Assembly (NCBI GenBank): GCA_910587325.1
Contig: CAJUKB010000005.1
Location: 9,985 to 73,984, forward strand
From: an uncultured Bacilli bacterium
Lineage (GTDB): Bacteria; Bacillota_I; Bacilli_A; RF39; UBA660
DNA length: 64,000 nt
Reading direction: 5' to 3'
Position 1 is the stretch's first letter. Every line of letters begins with the position of its first letter. A program made the translations under genes and the position numbers. Positions 1 through 7,461 of this stretch are shown piece after piece. The notes below the pieces were generated by a model. The model ran no database searches. It was not told where the DNA came from and saw nothing but the letters and a program-made list of their open reading frames with translations.

Positions 1-205
1 GTATTCCAATATGTCTAATCCCTAATAGAATTGTTGCTAGAATTAAGAATACATTTTTCACATAGAGACTAGCCCTATTTCCTCGTTGTCTACGCTTACT
101 CATAAATGTTACCATTTATAATTCAAGACTCACTACTAGTTGTTGGCTACTTTACTAGATAGGATTTCCACCTGCTAGATTATTACCCCTTATCTATCTA
201 GGCAC
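1..205 (-). ncRNA. Probable 5' end of a group II intron (runs off window)
   Basis: On the minus strand this stretch looks like structured RNA, not protein. It begins GTGCCTAGATAG near 205, and CTAGATAG can pair with CTATCTAG about 40 nt further on. It continues with GGTGGAAATCC, GTAGCCAACAACTAG, GAGTCTTG and GAGTAAGCGTAGACAACGAG, an order that resembles domain I of bacterial group II introns (GUGYG start, GGUGNAAGUCC, GUAGCCAA). The intron body and any reverse transcriptase would lie outside the window, to the left. The start is GTGCC rather than GTGCG. Recognition is from memory of the family, so this is a moderate call. Confidence 0.45.
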
Positions 206-283
206 TATTGTAATTTATGAAAATATTTATAATCCAGAAAACAAAGAATTTCTAATAAAGTGCCTTTTCCTTAGTTTAAATTA

Positions 284-838
284 CTATTTTTTTAGTTGAA
301 AGCCATCTTTAAAAGCATCCCCAACTCTTTCAGTAACTTTATAATATCCATGTGTATAGGGATCAAATGCAATAGCATTCACTAATGATATATCGACATT
401 TTCTCCATCCATTACCTTTTCATCTGCTGTTACATTGATTACTTTTCCTATTACACCACAATTTCCATATTCTATAAATTCACATTCTAAACATATTGGA
501 AATTCATTTATAATTGGAGCATCAACATTTTCAGATTTTACGGCTGTTAACCCACTATTTTCAAATTTATTAGGCGTATTATTTCCAGATACCACTCCAA
601 AATAGTCAGCTTCTACAACATGACTACTATCCGCAATAGATATAGTAAATGCTTTTCGCATCTTTATATTTTCAACAGTCTTGTGCGTTTCTGTTAAGTT
701 AAGGATTACTTGATTTCTTTCTAGCATAGTTCCCCATGCTGCATTCATTACATTAATAGTACCATCTTCATTATAGGTTGCAATCATTAACACTGGCATC
801 GGGAATATTGCCTCTGTTGTTTTAATACTCTTTCTCAT
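284..838 (-). CDS. Flavin reductase family protein (FMN-binding split barrel)
   Basis: A cytoplasmic protein of about 184 residues with the flavin reductase/DIM6-NTAB split-barrel pattern. The N-terminus ends a strand with FPMPVLMIATYNEDG and is followed by NVMNAAWGTM. The middle holds the FTISIAD strand, and the C-terminus has the ECEFIEYG and GKVINV strands. Relatives bind FMN and reduce flavin or carry out NAD(P)H-linked oxidoreduction; the substrate here is unknown. ATG at 838 is preferred over 844 because AGGAG then sits 7 nt upstream. It is the last gene of the minus-strand accessory operon that follows the broken MerR regulator, and it looks intact. Confidence 0.8.
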   Translation of the reverse strand: MRKSIKTTEAIFPMPVLMIATYNEDGTINVMNAAWGTMLERNQVILNLTETHKTVENIKMRKAFTISIADSSHVVEADYFGVVSGNNTPNKFENSGLTAVKSENVDAPIINEFPICLECEFIEYGNCGVIGKVINVTADEKVMDGENVDISLVNAIAFDPYTHGYYKVTERVGDAFKDGFQLKK

Positions 839-867
839 ATTCATTCTCCTACTTATTTATTTTAACA

Positions 868-1416
868 TTATTCTAATGAAAGAACTACAGTTACACTTCC
901 ATTTCCAAGAATCTTTTTCAGTTCACTTTGTGATACATTATCAATTTTTCCTAATTTGGTAAGATTCCAATTATTATGATCGTAATAGATTACAAAGGAA
1001 TTTCCTTGATATAGAATTAAATCCCCTGCTCCAGTAGCAATACTTTCATCATTTCTAGGTAAACGAAATCCGAGTGTTCCAACTTTCTCCATATTCGCAT
1101 AATCGTTCATTTTGATTGTTATTGCACCTTGTTTTAATTTATCTACTAAAGCATCTACAGAGGAATTATCACTTAATGTTGCTGTTAGTTTTTGATTGTT
1201 AATCATTAATACTAATTTTCTCTCTTCCATATTCTCACCACCATTATTTATTTCATTTTTATTATTATTGTTATCTATATTATAGTTTTCAATGATGTCA
1301 TTTGGTGGATTCAATTGTTTTTCATCACTTTTATTATTTATGAAGAAAAATACACTAACACCCATTACTACTACAACGATTACTATTCCTAAGATTAATA
1401 TGATTTTTTTATTCAT
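868..1416 (-). CDS. Membrane-anchored cyclophilin-like domain protein
   Basis: About 182 residues from ATG 1416 (MNKKIILIL); the reading frame stays open 60 nt upstream without a good ribosome site. Residues 3-27 form one hydrophobic anchor. A low-complexity Asn/Asp/Glu linker follows, then a C-terminal domain of about 115 residues resembling the small bacterial cyclophilin-like fold (KLVLMINNQKLTATLSDN, VDALVDKLKQG, GTLGFRLPRNDE, GAGDLILYQGNSFVIYYD). In relatives this domain lies outside the membrane and its activity is uncertain. There is no lipobox Cys. It sits between the hydrolase pseudogene and the flavin reductase, suggesting one transcript. Confidence 0.7.
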   Translation of the reverse strand: MNKKIILILGIVIVVVVMGVSVFFFINNKSDEKQLNPPNDIIENYNIDNNNNKNEINNGGENMEERKLVLMINNQKLTATLSDNSSVDALVDKLKQGAITIKMNDYANMEKVGTLGFRLPRNDESIATGAGDLILYQGNSFVIYYDHNNWNLTKLGKIDNVSQSELKKILGNGSVTVVLSLE

Positions 1417-1511
1417 AACTATAACTCTTAATAATAATCGAAATAGAAAAATATTCCACCTGTCAACTAATACCAATCCTGTTTTTTATCATGATTTAAT
1501 TTACTTATTTT

Positions 1512-2502
1512 TTACTTCATATTAACTTTTAGAAATTCTTCTATTTTATCAAAGGGTATTATATCCATATTGTCATAGAGGTCCGTATGTACTGCATTTG
1601 GAATTATCATTAGTTCTTTGTTATCAGTATATTTGCTATTGGTAGTCATATCTTTATAAGCATCTTTACTGAAGTAACAAGAGTGCGCTTTCTCACCATG
1701 AATAATTAATACAGAGGAACGAATTTCATTTGAATACTTTAATATTGGTTGATTCATGAATGACATACAGCCAATTTTATTCCATCCACCATTCGAGTTT
1801 AAACTTCTTTTGTGATAGGCTCTACCTTTATAGTATTCGCTATAGTCTTTAACATAGAATGGAGCATCTTCTGGCACGGGAAGTTCTAAACATCCTCCCC
1901 TTAACTCATAACTCCCCTTTTTATAATCTATAATTCTTTGGGCATTTAAAGCTACTTTATTCTTGTATCTGGCTTCTTCTCTATCTTCTTCATCAAAATA
2001 GCCATTTGCATTCACTCTCGTCATGTCATACATTGTGAGTGCTATTGTTGCTTTTATTCTTGTATCAAGAGCGGATGCATTTAAAGCCATTCCACCCCCA
2101 TCCACAAATTCCAATAATTCCAATACAATCAGAATCAACATTTTCTTGAACGGATAGAAAGTCTACAGCTGCTTGATAATCTTCCGTATTTATATCTGGA
2201 CTTGCCATATACCTTGGTGTACCAGTACTTTCTCCTGTATAAGAGGGGTCAAACGCGATTGTTAAAAATCCTCGACTAGCTATTTCTTGGGCATATAAAC
2301 CGCTTGCTTGTTCTTTTACTGCTCCAAAAGGTCCACATACTGCTACTCCTGGTAATTTACCTTCATAATCTTTCGGCTCATAAAGATCGGCTACAAGTGT
2401 TATTCCATAACGATTATGGAATGTTACTTTTCTTGACTCTACTTTTTCACATTTAGGGAATGTTTTATCCCATTCCGTTACTAATTCTAAAGCTTCATTC
2501 AT
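1512..2502 (-). pseudogene. Alpha/beta hydrolase (dienelactone hydrolase/YcjY-like), frameshifted
   Basis: Two overlapping reading frames encode one hydrolase. The first (from ATG 2502, SD AGAGGAAAA) carries an N-terminal strand, LVADLYEP, AVCGPFGAVKEQ and the elbow GIIGICGWG. The second carries GGMALNAS, the cap and C-terminal core with SVLIIHGE and IIPNAVHTDLYD, the probable His end of the triad. They join if one G is removed from the five-G run at 2095-2099 (minus strand TGGATGGGGGTGG), restoring GICGWGGMALNAS. The nucleophile position would be the Cys of GICGWG. Full length would be about 329 residues, normal for the family. It is probably inactive unless the G tract is corrected or phase-variable. 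Confidence 0.8.
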
Positions 2503-2953
2503 TTCTATTTTCCTCTTTCTTATAATTTTCTGGAATTTTATCAATTTCCAACGTAGGAGCAATAGAGGGTACATTTTCTACTACTTTTTCCGTTCCTGCA
2601 TCGATAGCTGTTTTATAATACCATTCTTTATATTCAAATTCTTTTAAGCAATTACGGAAATCATTCATTTGACTCTCAATTACCTGCTTTTGTTCCAAAA
2701 TCATTTTATATCTTTCTTGTAATGTGGCATCCCCTTTTTTTGCTAATTCAAGATATTCTTTAATTTTTTTAATGGGCATGTTAATATTTTTCATACAATT
2801 TAATACTCTGAGCCATTTAAAGTCTTAATCTTCAAATACTCTTATTCCATTCACCCTTTTTACGTTTGGAAGTAAGCCTTCACTATCCCAATATCTTATG
2901 GTTGCAGTTGTTACTTTCATCCGATCAGCAATTTCTTTAATAGAATATGACAT
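2495..2953 (-). pseudogene. MerR-family transcriptional regulator with in-frame stop
   Basis: Translation from ATG 2953 gives a clear MerR winged helix: SYSIKEIADRMKVTTATIRY, then WDSEGLLPNVKRVNGIRVFED. An in-frame TAA at 2825-2827 follows, and the same frame resumes with DFKWLRVLNCMKNINMPIKK and a coiled-coil effector region to TGA 2495-2497. The intact protein would be 152 residues; the stop is one base from GAA (Glu), a usual residue there. Its end overlaps the hydrolase start by 8 nt. A restart at ATG 2794 would give only the effector-binding half without the DNA-binding domain. Confidence 0.85.
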
Positions 2954-2976
2954 ACTATTTTCTCCATTCGTTTCCC

Positions 2977-3007
2977 ATTATACAAGTTAAAGCAAACTTT
3001 AAGTCAA
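2977..3007 (-). promoter_or_regulatory. MerR-type promoter/operator with 19-bp spacer
   Basis: Minus strand -35 TTGACT (3002-3007) and -10 TATAAT (2977-2982) are separated by 19 bp, too long for ordinary sigma-A use but typical of MerR-activated promoters. The spacer holds the dyad TTAAAG-TTTG-CTTTAA. This is the expected binding site for the adjacent MerR protein, controlling its own operon. Confidence 0.75.
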
Positions 3008-3458
3008 TACTTTTTTTCAATTTGTAATTTATTTTTTTAAGTAGATATTTTACTTACTTTACATATTAGTACTTTTTACTCTATTATATTTACTATTATA
3101 ACATCAAAAGACAAATCTTCTATATCCGATAAATGTAATTTATTGATTTAGCCCAAAATAGAATTATGCAATTTTTAAATATAATTAAACAAGTATTATT
3201 CCTTAGTTCTCTGTATACTATATGTTAAAAAAGATATGATTTTAAATAAATGAATGAATGATGTGATAAACTATGCGCTGCTGCACACAAAAAAGGACCT
3301 AGATGTGTGATAAACTCAACACTCTAAGTCTTTTTATATGTAAATATCTACATGAATTTGGTCTTTTAACTTAGCATTTTTACACTCAAGTATTTTTTCT
3401 ACATATCTTAATCTATCATCTTTTGTAATAAATTATGCAAGTTAAGAATACTTCAATA
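3008..3458. other. Intergenic region with a C-terminal gene scrap
   Basis: About 450 bp without an intact gene. On the minus strand 3334-3435 encodes a short open fragment ending KLKDQIHVDIYI and a stop, with no start codon or domain I recognise; it may be the tail of a lost gene. The ppdK terminator (3288-3330) overlaps its end. Nothing else is visible from 3008 to 3287. Confidence 0.5.
3288..3330 (-). terminator. Rho-independent terminator downstream of ppdK
   Basis: The minus strand reads GACTTAGAGTGT, a loop, then ACACATCTAGGTC and a TTTTTT run. The stem is about 12 bp with one bulge and a G-U pair. A T run on the other side may also let it work on the plus strand. Confidence 0.7.
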
Positions 3459-6104
3459 TCATTTCTTATTCTGCATCTCAGACTTGATTGCGGCTTGGGC
3501 TGCTGCAAGTCTTGCAATTGGTACTCTAAATGGGGAACATGAGACATAACTTAATCCAAGGTTATGACAGAATTCAACACTTGAAGGGTCTCCACCATGT
3601 TCTCCACAAATTCCTAATTTAATATTTGGATTGGTACTTCTTCCTTTTTCTACTGCCATTTTAACAAGTTCTCCGACACCTGTTTGGTCTAATTTTGCAA
3701 ATGGATCGGATTCATAAATTTTGTTTTGGTAATAAGAATCTAAAAATTTTCCTGCATCATCTCTTGAAAAACCAAACGTCATTTGGGTTAAGTCGTTTGT
3801 ACCAAATGAGAAGAATTCAGCATCTTTGGCAATAGCGTCTGCCGTTAGGGCTGCTCTTGGAATTTCAATCATTGTTCCAATATGGTATTCAATAGTAGAA
3901 TTCTTTTCAGATTTTACTTTTTCTGCCGTTTCTACAACAACATCTTTTACGAATTTTAATTCCTTTTCTTCTCCAATAAGTGGAATCATAATTTCAGGAA
4001 TAATGTCATATCCATCTTCTTCTTTAACTTCAATTGCTGCTTCTAGTAAGGCACGTGTTTGCATTCTAGCAATTTCTGGGTAAGTTACAGCAAGACGACA
4101 TCCACGATGTCCCATCATTGGGTTAAATTCATGTAATTCATCACATTTTTGTTTTAAATGTTCTACAGTTACTCCCATTTCATTTGCTAACGCAATAATA
4201 TCTTTTTCTTCTGTAGGTAAAAATTCATGTAAAGGTGGATCTAAATAACGAACAGTCATAGGAAGTCCTTTTAGTTCTTTATACATGGCTTTAAAGTCCC
4301 CTTTTTGGAATGGAATTAATTTTTCTAAGGCTTTTTCTCTTTCTTCTACGGTTTCAGAAAGAATCATTTGGCGTATCGCTGGAATTCTTTCTTCGTCAAA
4401 GAACATGTGCTCTGTACGACAAAGGCCTATTCCTTCTGCACCAAGTTCTACTGCTTTTTTTGTATCTCTGGGGTTATCAGCATTTGTTCTTACCCCTAGG
4501 GTACGTGCTTCATCTGCCCATGCCATAATACGTCCAAAGTTTCCTGATACAGTTGCTTCTTCGGTTTCAATATCGCCTTTATAAATTTTACCTGTTGAAC
4601 CATCTAGGGAAATATAATCTCCTTCATGGAAGGTATTTCCTCCTAGTTCAAAGTATTTTTCTTCTTCGTTAATTTTAATATCTCCACAACCAGATACACA
4701 ACAAGTTCCCATACCACGAGCAACAACTGCAGCATGGCTTGTCATACCTCCACGTACAGTTAGAATTCCTTGGCTTGCTACCATTCCTTCTATGTCTTCT
4801 GGAGTTGTTTCAAGTCTTACTAATATAACTCTATCTCCAAGACCACCTAACCCACGTTTTTTTGCTTCTTCGGCGGTGAATACCACATATCCTGCTGCTG
4901 CACCTGGACTTGCAGGTAGTCCACTTCCAACCACTTCGCCATTTTTTAGGCTTTCTTGATTAAAAGTAGGATGTAACAATTGATCTAGAGATTTTGCCTC
5001 AATTCGCATTACGGCTTCACTTTCTGTAATCATGCCTTCATCTACTAGGTCACATGCAATTTTAATAGCAGCAGAAGCAGTACGTTTACCATTTCTAGTT
5101 TGTAAGAAATACAATTTTCCTTCTTGAATTGTAAATTCCATATCTTGCATATCACGATAATGATTTTCTAGTTTTTCAGCAAGGCTCATAAACTGCTTAT
5201 AACAATCTGGTAAATCACTTTCTAACTTACTAATCGGTTGAGGAGTTCTAACACCTGCTACAACATCTTCTCCTTGGGCATTGATTAAATATTCTCCATA
5301 AATTCCTTTTTCTCCTGTACTTGGATTTCTCGTAAATGCAACACCTGTTCCAGAAGTATCTCCCATATTTCCAAATACCATAGATTGAACATTTACGGCT
5401 GTTCCCCAATCTCCTGGAATATCGTTCATTCTACGATACACAATGGCTCTTGGATTGTCCCAAGAACGAAATACGGCTTTTACAGCTCCCATTAATTGTT
5501 CTACGGGATTTTGTGGAAACTCTTCTCCATTCATATTCTCTTTATATACATTTTTAAACTTTACAATCAACTCTTTTAAATCATCACTCGTAAGTTCTGT
5601 ATCGTAATGAATTCCTTTTGCTTCTTTTACTTCATCGATAATTTTTTCAAAATAACTTTTTGGAACTTCCATTACAACATCCGAATACATTTGGATAAAT
5701 CTGCGATAAGAATCATATGCAAATCTTGGGTTGTTTGTTTTGGTAGCAAATCCTTCTACAGAAACATCATTTAACCCTAAATTTAAAATGGTATCCATCA
5801 TACCTGGCATTGAAGCACGAGCACCACTTCTTACTGATACAAGTAACGGGTCACTATTATCCCCAAACTTCTTTCCTTGTAATTCTTCTAATTTTTTTAA
5901 AGCTTCAAAAATTTGGTTTTGAATTTCTTCACTAATTTCTTTGCCATCATTGTAATACGCTGTACAAGCCTCTGTTGTAACGGTAAATCCATTCGGAACT
6001 GGTAATCCTAAATTAGCCATTTCTGCTAAATTAGCACCCTTCCCTCCAAGTAGTTCACGCATATTTGCATTTCCTTCTTGGAACAAATAAACATATTTTG
6101 CCAT
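3459..6104 (-). CDS. ppdK: Pyruvate, phosphate dikinase
   Basis: An 881-residue cytoplasmic enzyme interconverting pyruvate + ATP + Pi and PEP + AMP + PPi. In anaerobes it often replaces or supports pyruvate kinase. The N-terminal ATP-grasp part shows GGKGANLAEMANLG and the arginine-rich SVRSGARASMPGMMD. The swivelling phosphohistidine motif is GGMTSHAAVVARGMG near residue 455. The C-terminal TIM barrel carries HIGTMIEIPRAAL, FFSFGTNDLTQM and the catalytic cysteine in GICGEHGGD. The length equals that of characterised bacterial PPDKs. It has its own promoter (TTGTCG-17-TATAAT) and an AGGAGG site before ATG 6104. No PPDK regulatory protein gene is nearby. Confidence 0.98.
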   Translation of the reverse strand: MAKYVYLFQEGNANMRELLGGKGANLAEMANLGLPVPNGFTVTTEACTAYYNDGKEISEEIQNQIFEALKKLEELQGKKFGDNSDPLLVSVRSGARASMPGMMDTILNLGLNDVSVEGFATKTNNPRFAYDSYRRFIQMYSDVVMEVPKSYFEKIIDEVKEAKGIHYDTELTSDDLKELIVKFKNVYKENMNGEEFPQNPVEQLMGAVKAVFRSWDNPRAIVYRRMNDIPGDWGTAVNVQSMVFGNMGDTSGTGVAFTRNPSTGEKGIYGEYLINAQGEDVVAGVRTPQPISKLESDLPDCYKQFMSLAEKLENHYRDMQDMEFTIQEGKLYFLQTRNGKRTASAAIKIACDLVDEGMITESEAVMRIEAKSLDQLLHPTFNQESLKNGEVVGSGLPASPGAAAGYVVFTAEEAKKRGLGGLGDRVILVRLETTPEDIEGMVASQGILTVRGGMTSHAAVVARGMGTCCVSGCGDIKINEEEKYFELGGNTFHEGDYISLDGSTGKIYKGDIETEEATVSGNFGRIMAWADEARTLGVRTNADNPRDTKKAVELGAEGIGLCRTEHMFFDEERIPAIRQMILSETVEEREKALEKLIPFQKGDFKAMYKELKGLPMTVRYLDPPLHEFLPTEEKDIIALANEMGVTVEHLKQKCDELHEFNPMMGHRGCRLAVTYPEIARMQTRALLEAAIEVKEEDGYDIIPEIMIPLIGEEKELKFVKDVVVETAEKVKSEKNSTIEYHIGTMIEIPRAALTADAIAKDAEFFSFGTNDLTQMTFGFSRDDAGKFLDSYYQNKIYESDPFAKLDQTGVGELVKMAVEKGRSTNPNIKLGICGEHGGDPSSVEFCHNLGLSYVSCSPFRVPIARLAAAQAAIKSEMQNKK

Positions 6105-6133
6105 CTCTTCTCCTCCTTTTAATGGTTTATTTT

Positions 6134-6162
6134 ATTATAGCAACAGAAAAAAAATACGACAA
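6134..6162 (-). promoter_or_regulatory. ppdK promoter
   Basis: Minus strand -35 TTGTCG (6157-6162), 17-bp spacer, -10 TATAAT (6134-6139), about 30 bp before the ppdK start. The -35 overlaps the terminator hairpin of the upstream xerC-like gene. Confidence 0.75.
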
Positions 6163-6179
6163 CGTATCGCCGTATTTTT
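6147..6179 (-). terminator. Terminator of the xerC-like gene
   Basis: Minus strand AAATACG, a loop (GCGATACGTTGT), CGTATTT, then a run of eight T. It lies 20 bp after the recombinase stop codon. Confidence 0.7.
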
Positions 6180-6196
6180 GACAAAAAATGTACATT

Positions 6197-7096
6197 TTAC
6201 TTACGATTATCTTGATGTGTTTCTAAATAAACTTGCCTTAGTCTTTCATTTGAAACATGGGTATAAATTTGAGTCGTAGATAAACTAGAATGACCAAGTA
6301 ATTCTTGCACACTTCGTAAATCTGCTCCGTGGTTTAAAAGATGTGTCGCAAAAGTGTGCCTCAATGTATGGGGGGTTACATTATTTTTAATAGCAACTAG
6401 TTTCATAATATTATCTAGTATTTGCGAAATACGTCGGGTTGTTAATTTACCACTTTCTTTAGAAACAAATAGATATTCGCTTGATTTGCCATCTAAAATT
6501 ATTTCTCTATCTTTTAAATATTCATGTAATGTATCTATCGTATATTCTCCATAAAAAACAATTCTTTCTTTTGCCCCTTTTCCTAGTACTTTAATACTTT
6601 TTTCTAATTCATTTATATTTTTTAATTTGATGGTTACTAATTCTTCTACACGACATCCCGTATCATAAAGTAGTTCAATGATAAGTAAATCTCGTGTAGT
6701 ATAAATTGTTTTTTTATACTCCTCTTGGTTTGGAAAATTTAAAATAGTTTCCATATCAATTTCACTTACATAATTGGGAAGTTTATGCTCTAGTTTTGGG
6801 TTTCTTATACTTGCAAATATATTTTTTTCTAATACTCCCTTACTTACTAAATAACGATAAAAACTTCGTATAGAACTTATATTTTTAGCAATACTTCTAT
6901 TTTTATATTGCATTTTATCTAAATATTTTAAATATTCTCTTACTTCTTCTTTCGTGATTTTTAAGTAAGAGATTTTATGAGTATCTAAAAATTTTTGATA
7001 CTTATATAGTTCTATTTCATAAGACTTAATGGTGTTATCACTATAATTCAGTTCTACTTGTAAGTATTCTAAATAATTATGAATGTCTACTTCCAT
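6197..7096 (-). CDS. Tyrosine recombinase, XerC/XerD family
   Basis: A 299-residue site-specific recombinase, the normal length for chromosome-dimer-resolving Xer proteins. The N-terminal SAM-like core-binding domain (1-100) includes YLEYLQVELNYSDNTIKSY. The catalytic domain has a complete set of residues: Arg149 (DTGCRVEE), Lys173 (GKGAKER), His243 and Arg246 (HTLRHT), His269 (LGHSS) and nucleophile Tyr278 (TQIYTHV). Its place beside topA matches the Firmicute topA-xerC arrangement, which favours XerC over an integrase. Its start overlaps the stop of the upstream small gene as TAATG, suggesting translational coupling. XerC and XerD cannot be separated by eye. Confidence 0.9.
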   Translation of the reverse strand: MEVDIHNYLEYLQVELNYSDNTIKSYEIELYKYQKFLDTHKISYLKITKEEVREYLKYLDKMQYKNRSIAKNISSIRSFYRYLVSKGVLEKNIFASIRNPKLEHKLPNYVSEIDMETILNFPNQEEYKKTIYTTRDLLIIELLYDTGCRVEELVTIKLKNINELEKSIKVLGKGAKERIVFYGEYTIDTLHEYLKDREIILDGKSSEYLFVSKESGKLTTRRISQILDNIMKLVAIKNNVTPHTLRHTFATHLLNHGADLRSVQELLGHSSLSTTQIYTHVSNERLRQVYLETHQDNRK

Positions 7097-7401
7097 TAAA
7101 AGGAACGTCCTTCTCTTTCGTCTTGCATTCTATCATATTTTTCAAAAGGATTTACGTAACTTTTCTTTTTGGCTGTTTCTAATCCTCTTTTTTTGGTCTT
7201 TAAAACTTGCTGTAAAGTTTTTTTCAAATAAACTTCAGAAAAGCTTTCCAAAACACTTCTATCTCGCATGGGATCTTCTTTCATTATAGAATTGATTAAT
7301 TCCTCTTTTGTTAGTAAATTTTCTTGTTTACTTACAGTGCTTTTTTGTCTATTTTGTTCAATATCTTCTCTATCGTAACTTTCTTGTTCATAGTATCGCA
7401 T
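7096..7401 (-). CDS. Hypothetical protein coupled to xerC
   Basis: A 101-residue soluble, strongly charged protein that I do not recognise. It is rich in Glu, Lys, Arg and Gln and predicted mostly helical (TKEELINSIMKEDPM, LESFSEVYLKKTLQQVLKTK). It has no membrane segment, Cys pair or known motif. GGTGGG lies about 9 nt before ATG 7401, and the gene ends in a TAATG overlap with the recombinase, so the two are probably co-translated. Conservation next to xerC in relatives would be needed to infer a role. Confidence 0.65.
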   Translation of the reverse strand: MRYYEQESYDREDIEQNRQKSTVSKQENLLTKEELINSIMKEDPMRDRSVLESFSEVYLKKTLQQVLKTKKRGLETAKKKSYVNPFEKYDRMQDEREGRSF

Positions 7402-7426
7402 AATTTGACACCCACCTTATACATTT

Positions 7427-7455
7427 ATTATGTTCTAAAATTATAAAAAAAGCAA
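7427..7455 (-). promoter_or_regulatory. Promoter for the hypothetical gene and xerC
   Basis: Minus strand -35 TTGCTT (7450-7455), 17-bp spacer, -10 CATAAT (7427-7432). It overlaps a T-rich stretch just after the topA stop. Confidence 0.5.
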
Positions 7456-7461
7456 GAGACT

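Noticed and set aside
3008..3287. tRNA or riboswitch in the gap before the ppdK terminator
   Set aside because: No cloverleaf, TTCGAATC-like arm or conserved aptamer motif was found.
6197..7096. Phage or transposon integrase
   Set aside because: Length, complete Xer motifs and the place beside topA fit a chromosomal XerC/D; no att sites or phage genes are near.
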